A DNA stretch of 64,000 nt from Pseudoalteromonas sp. (GTDB lineage Bacteria; Pseudomonadota; Gammaproteobacteria; Enterobacterales; Alteromonadaceae): contig NZ_JAGYIU010000002.1 of NCBI RefSeq assembly GCF_018402495.1, forward strand, positions 648,984 to 712,983, given 5' to 3'. How positions within the stretch are numbered: position 1 is the first letter of the stretch; every line of letters starts with the position of its first letter. Shown piece after piece: positions 63,530 to 64,000 of this stretch. The notes under the pieces are model-generated. The model saw only the letters and a program-made list of their open reading frames with translations. It was not told the origin of the DNA and made no database searches. The position numbers and the translations under genes were made by a program.

Positions 63530-64000
63530 TTAGTTACCGCCAGTACCACCGGTACCGCCAGTAGTTGTATCACACTCTAAAGATTCAGTGCGAGTTTCGT
63601 TCTCACCGTCAGCTGTTACAGTAAATGTTGCATCAGCAATTGACTCTAAAGTACCTGTGTACTTAACATTTACAGTGTAAGTTTCGCCGTCAACCATGTT
63701 GTCTAATGCATAGTTACCAGCGCCATCGCCTTTAGCGATACGAGATGACTTACCAGCACGGTTGTATTTAACTAACGCGCCAGATGCACCAACAGAAACA
63801 TCAGTATCGTTACTACACTGAGCAACAATAGCTAAAGACTCTGATTGGTAAGTAACTTCAGGTGCTGATAGAGCAACATTTACGTCACCACAAATTGCAA
63901 CTTCACTTTCTGAATCAAACCAAACGTTACCTTCAAGGTCACGCATACGAACACGAGTTTGAGCTGTATCACTAATACCAATAAACGAAACTAAAGCAGT
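63530..64000 (-). CDS. C-terminal part of a hypothetical secreted protein
   Basis: The frame stays open to the end of the window, so at least 156 residues are visible and the start lies beyond 64000. The sequence has beta-rich, Thr/Val/Gly-rich repeats (NVALSAPEVTYQSESLAIVAQC, YTVNVKYTG, ATFTVTADGE) and ends in a Gly/Thr-rich tail (TTGGTGGTGGN). Several cysteines suggest disulfides and export. No family is recognised. Met at 63946 is internal, not the true start. Confidence 0.6.
   Translation of the reverse strand, partial: TALVSFIGISDTAQTRVRMRDLEGNVWFDSESEVAICGDVNVALSAPEVTYQSESLAIVAQCSNDTDVSVGASGALVKYNRAGKSSRIAKGDGAGNYALDNMVDGETYTVNVKYTGTLESIADATFTVTADGENETRTESLECDTTTGGTGGTGGN

Overview
The window looks like a chromosomal segment of a marine gammaproteobacterium of the order Alteromonadales, most likely Pseudoalteromonas or a close relative. 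This rests on the low-GC base composition, the protein resemblances and two conserved gene orders: epd-pgk-fba, and rplM-rpsI followed by petABC-sspAB. The genus is an inference from these features.

Layout. 1-3724: glycolysis operon epd-pgk-fba (minus strand). 3908-5405: a periplasmic SIMPL protein and a DnaQ-like exonuclease. 5411-13257: a two-component acetate/short-acid type module, made of a CBS/DUF294 signalling protein, a sodium:solute symporter with its small DUF4212 partner, and divergently an SSF-fused hybrid histidine kinase. 13322-16582: a YqaA-family membrane protein, a 358-bp MITE-like element, and the divergent aldehyde-reductase/regulator pair yqhD-yqhC. 16694-28716: a GGDEF protein, two small paralogous membrane proteins, a four-FAS1 lipoprotein, a sterol-desaturase-like/SRPBCC pair with an AraC regulator, a periplasmic binding protein, a NUDIX hydrolase, a PrpE-like acyl-CoA synthetase and a lipoprotein. 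29009-41485: cystine symporter, exported catalase-peroxidase, LplT-PlsC fusion, DUF2189 and CBS proteins, CorA, Dps, MFS. 41705-45387: an operon-like run of three envelope lipoproteins (CsgG, DUF4810, DUF799), then a TonB-like protein, an ECF sigma factor and a probable anti-sigma factor. 45570-48516: peptidoglycan recycling pair (serine hydrolase and NamZ-like muramidase) with a possible 20-residue membrane peptide downstream.

From 48.5 to 63.5 kb the housekeeping genes (sspBA, petCBA, rpsI, rplM, mutM, ppaC) are separated by repeat-filled accessory gaps. These gaps hold GTAG-headed REP palindromes with a RAYT transposase, tandem arrays of 7-bp units, and four copies or remnants of a four-helix-bundle (S23/IVP-like) gene.

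The strongest unusual signal is in those gaps. Each four-helix-bundle gene lies between heptamer arrays whose units are inverted relative to each other and match left to right within a locus, yet differ between loci (GGTTCAA; AGCGGTC/AGCTGTC; GAAATCA). Neighbouring duplicated blocks differ by exactly one heptamer, a 345-bp segment carrying the gene tail is duplicated 13,469 bp away, and 94-bp perfect inverted copies flank sspBA-petCBA. Together these suggest an undescribed mobile or repeat-generating element built of a four-helix-bundle gene and heptamer arrays, active alongside a REP/RAYT system.
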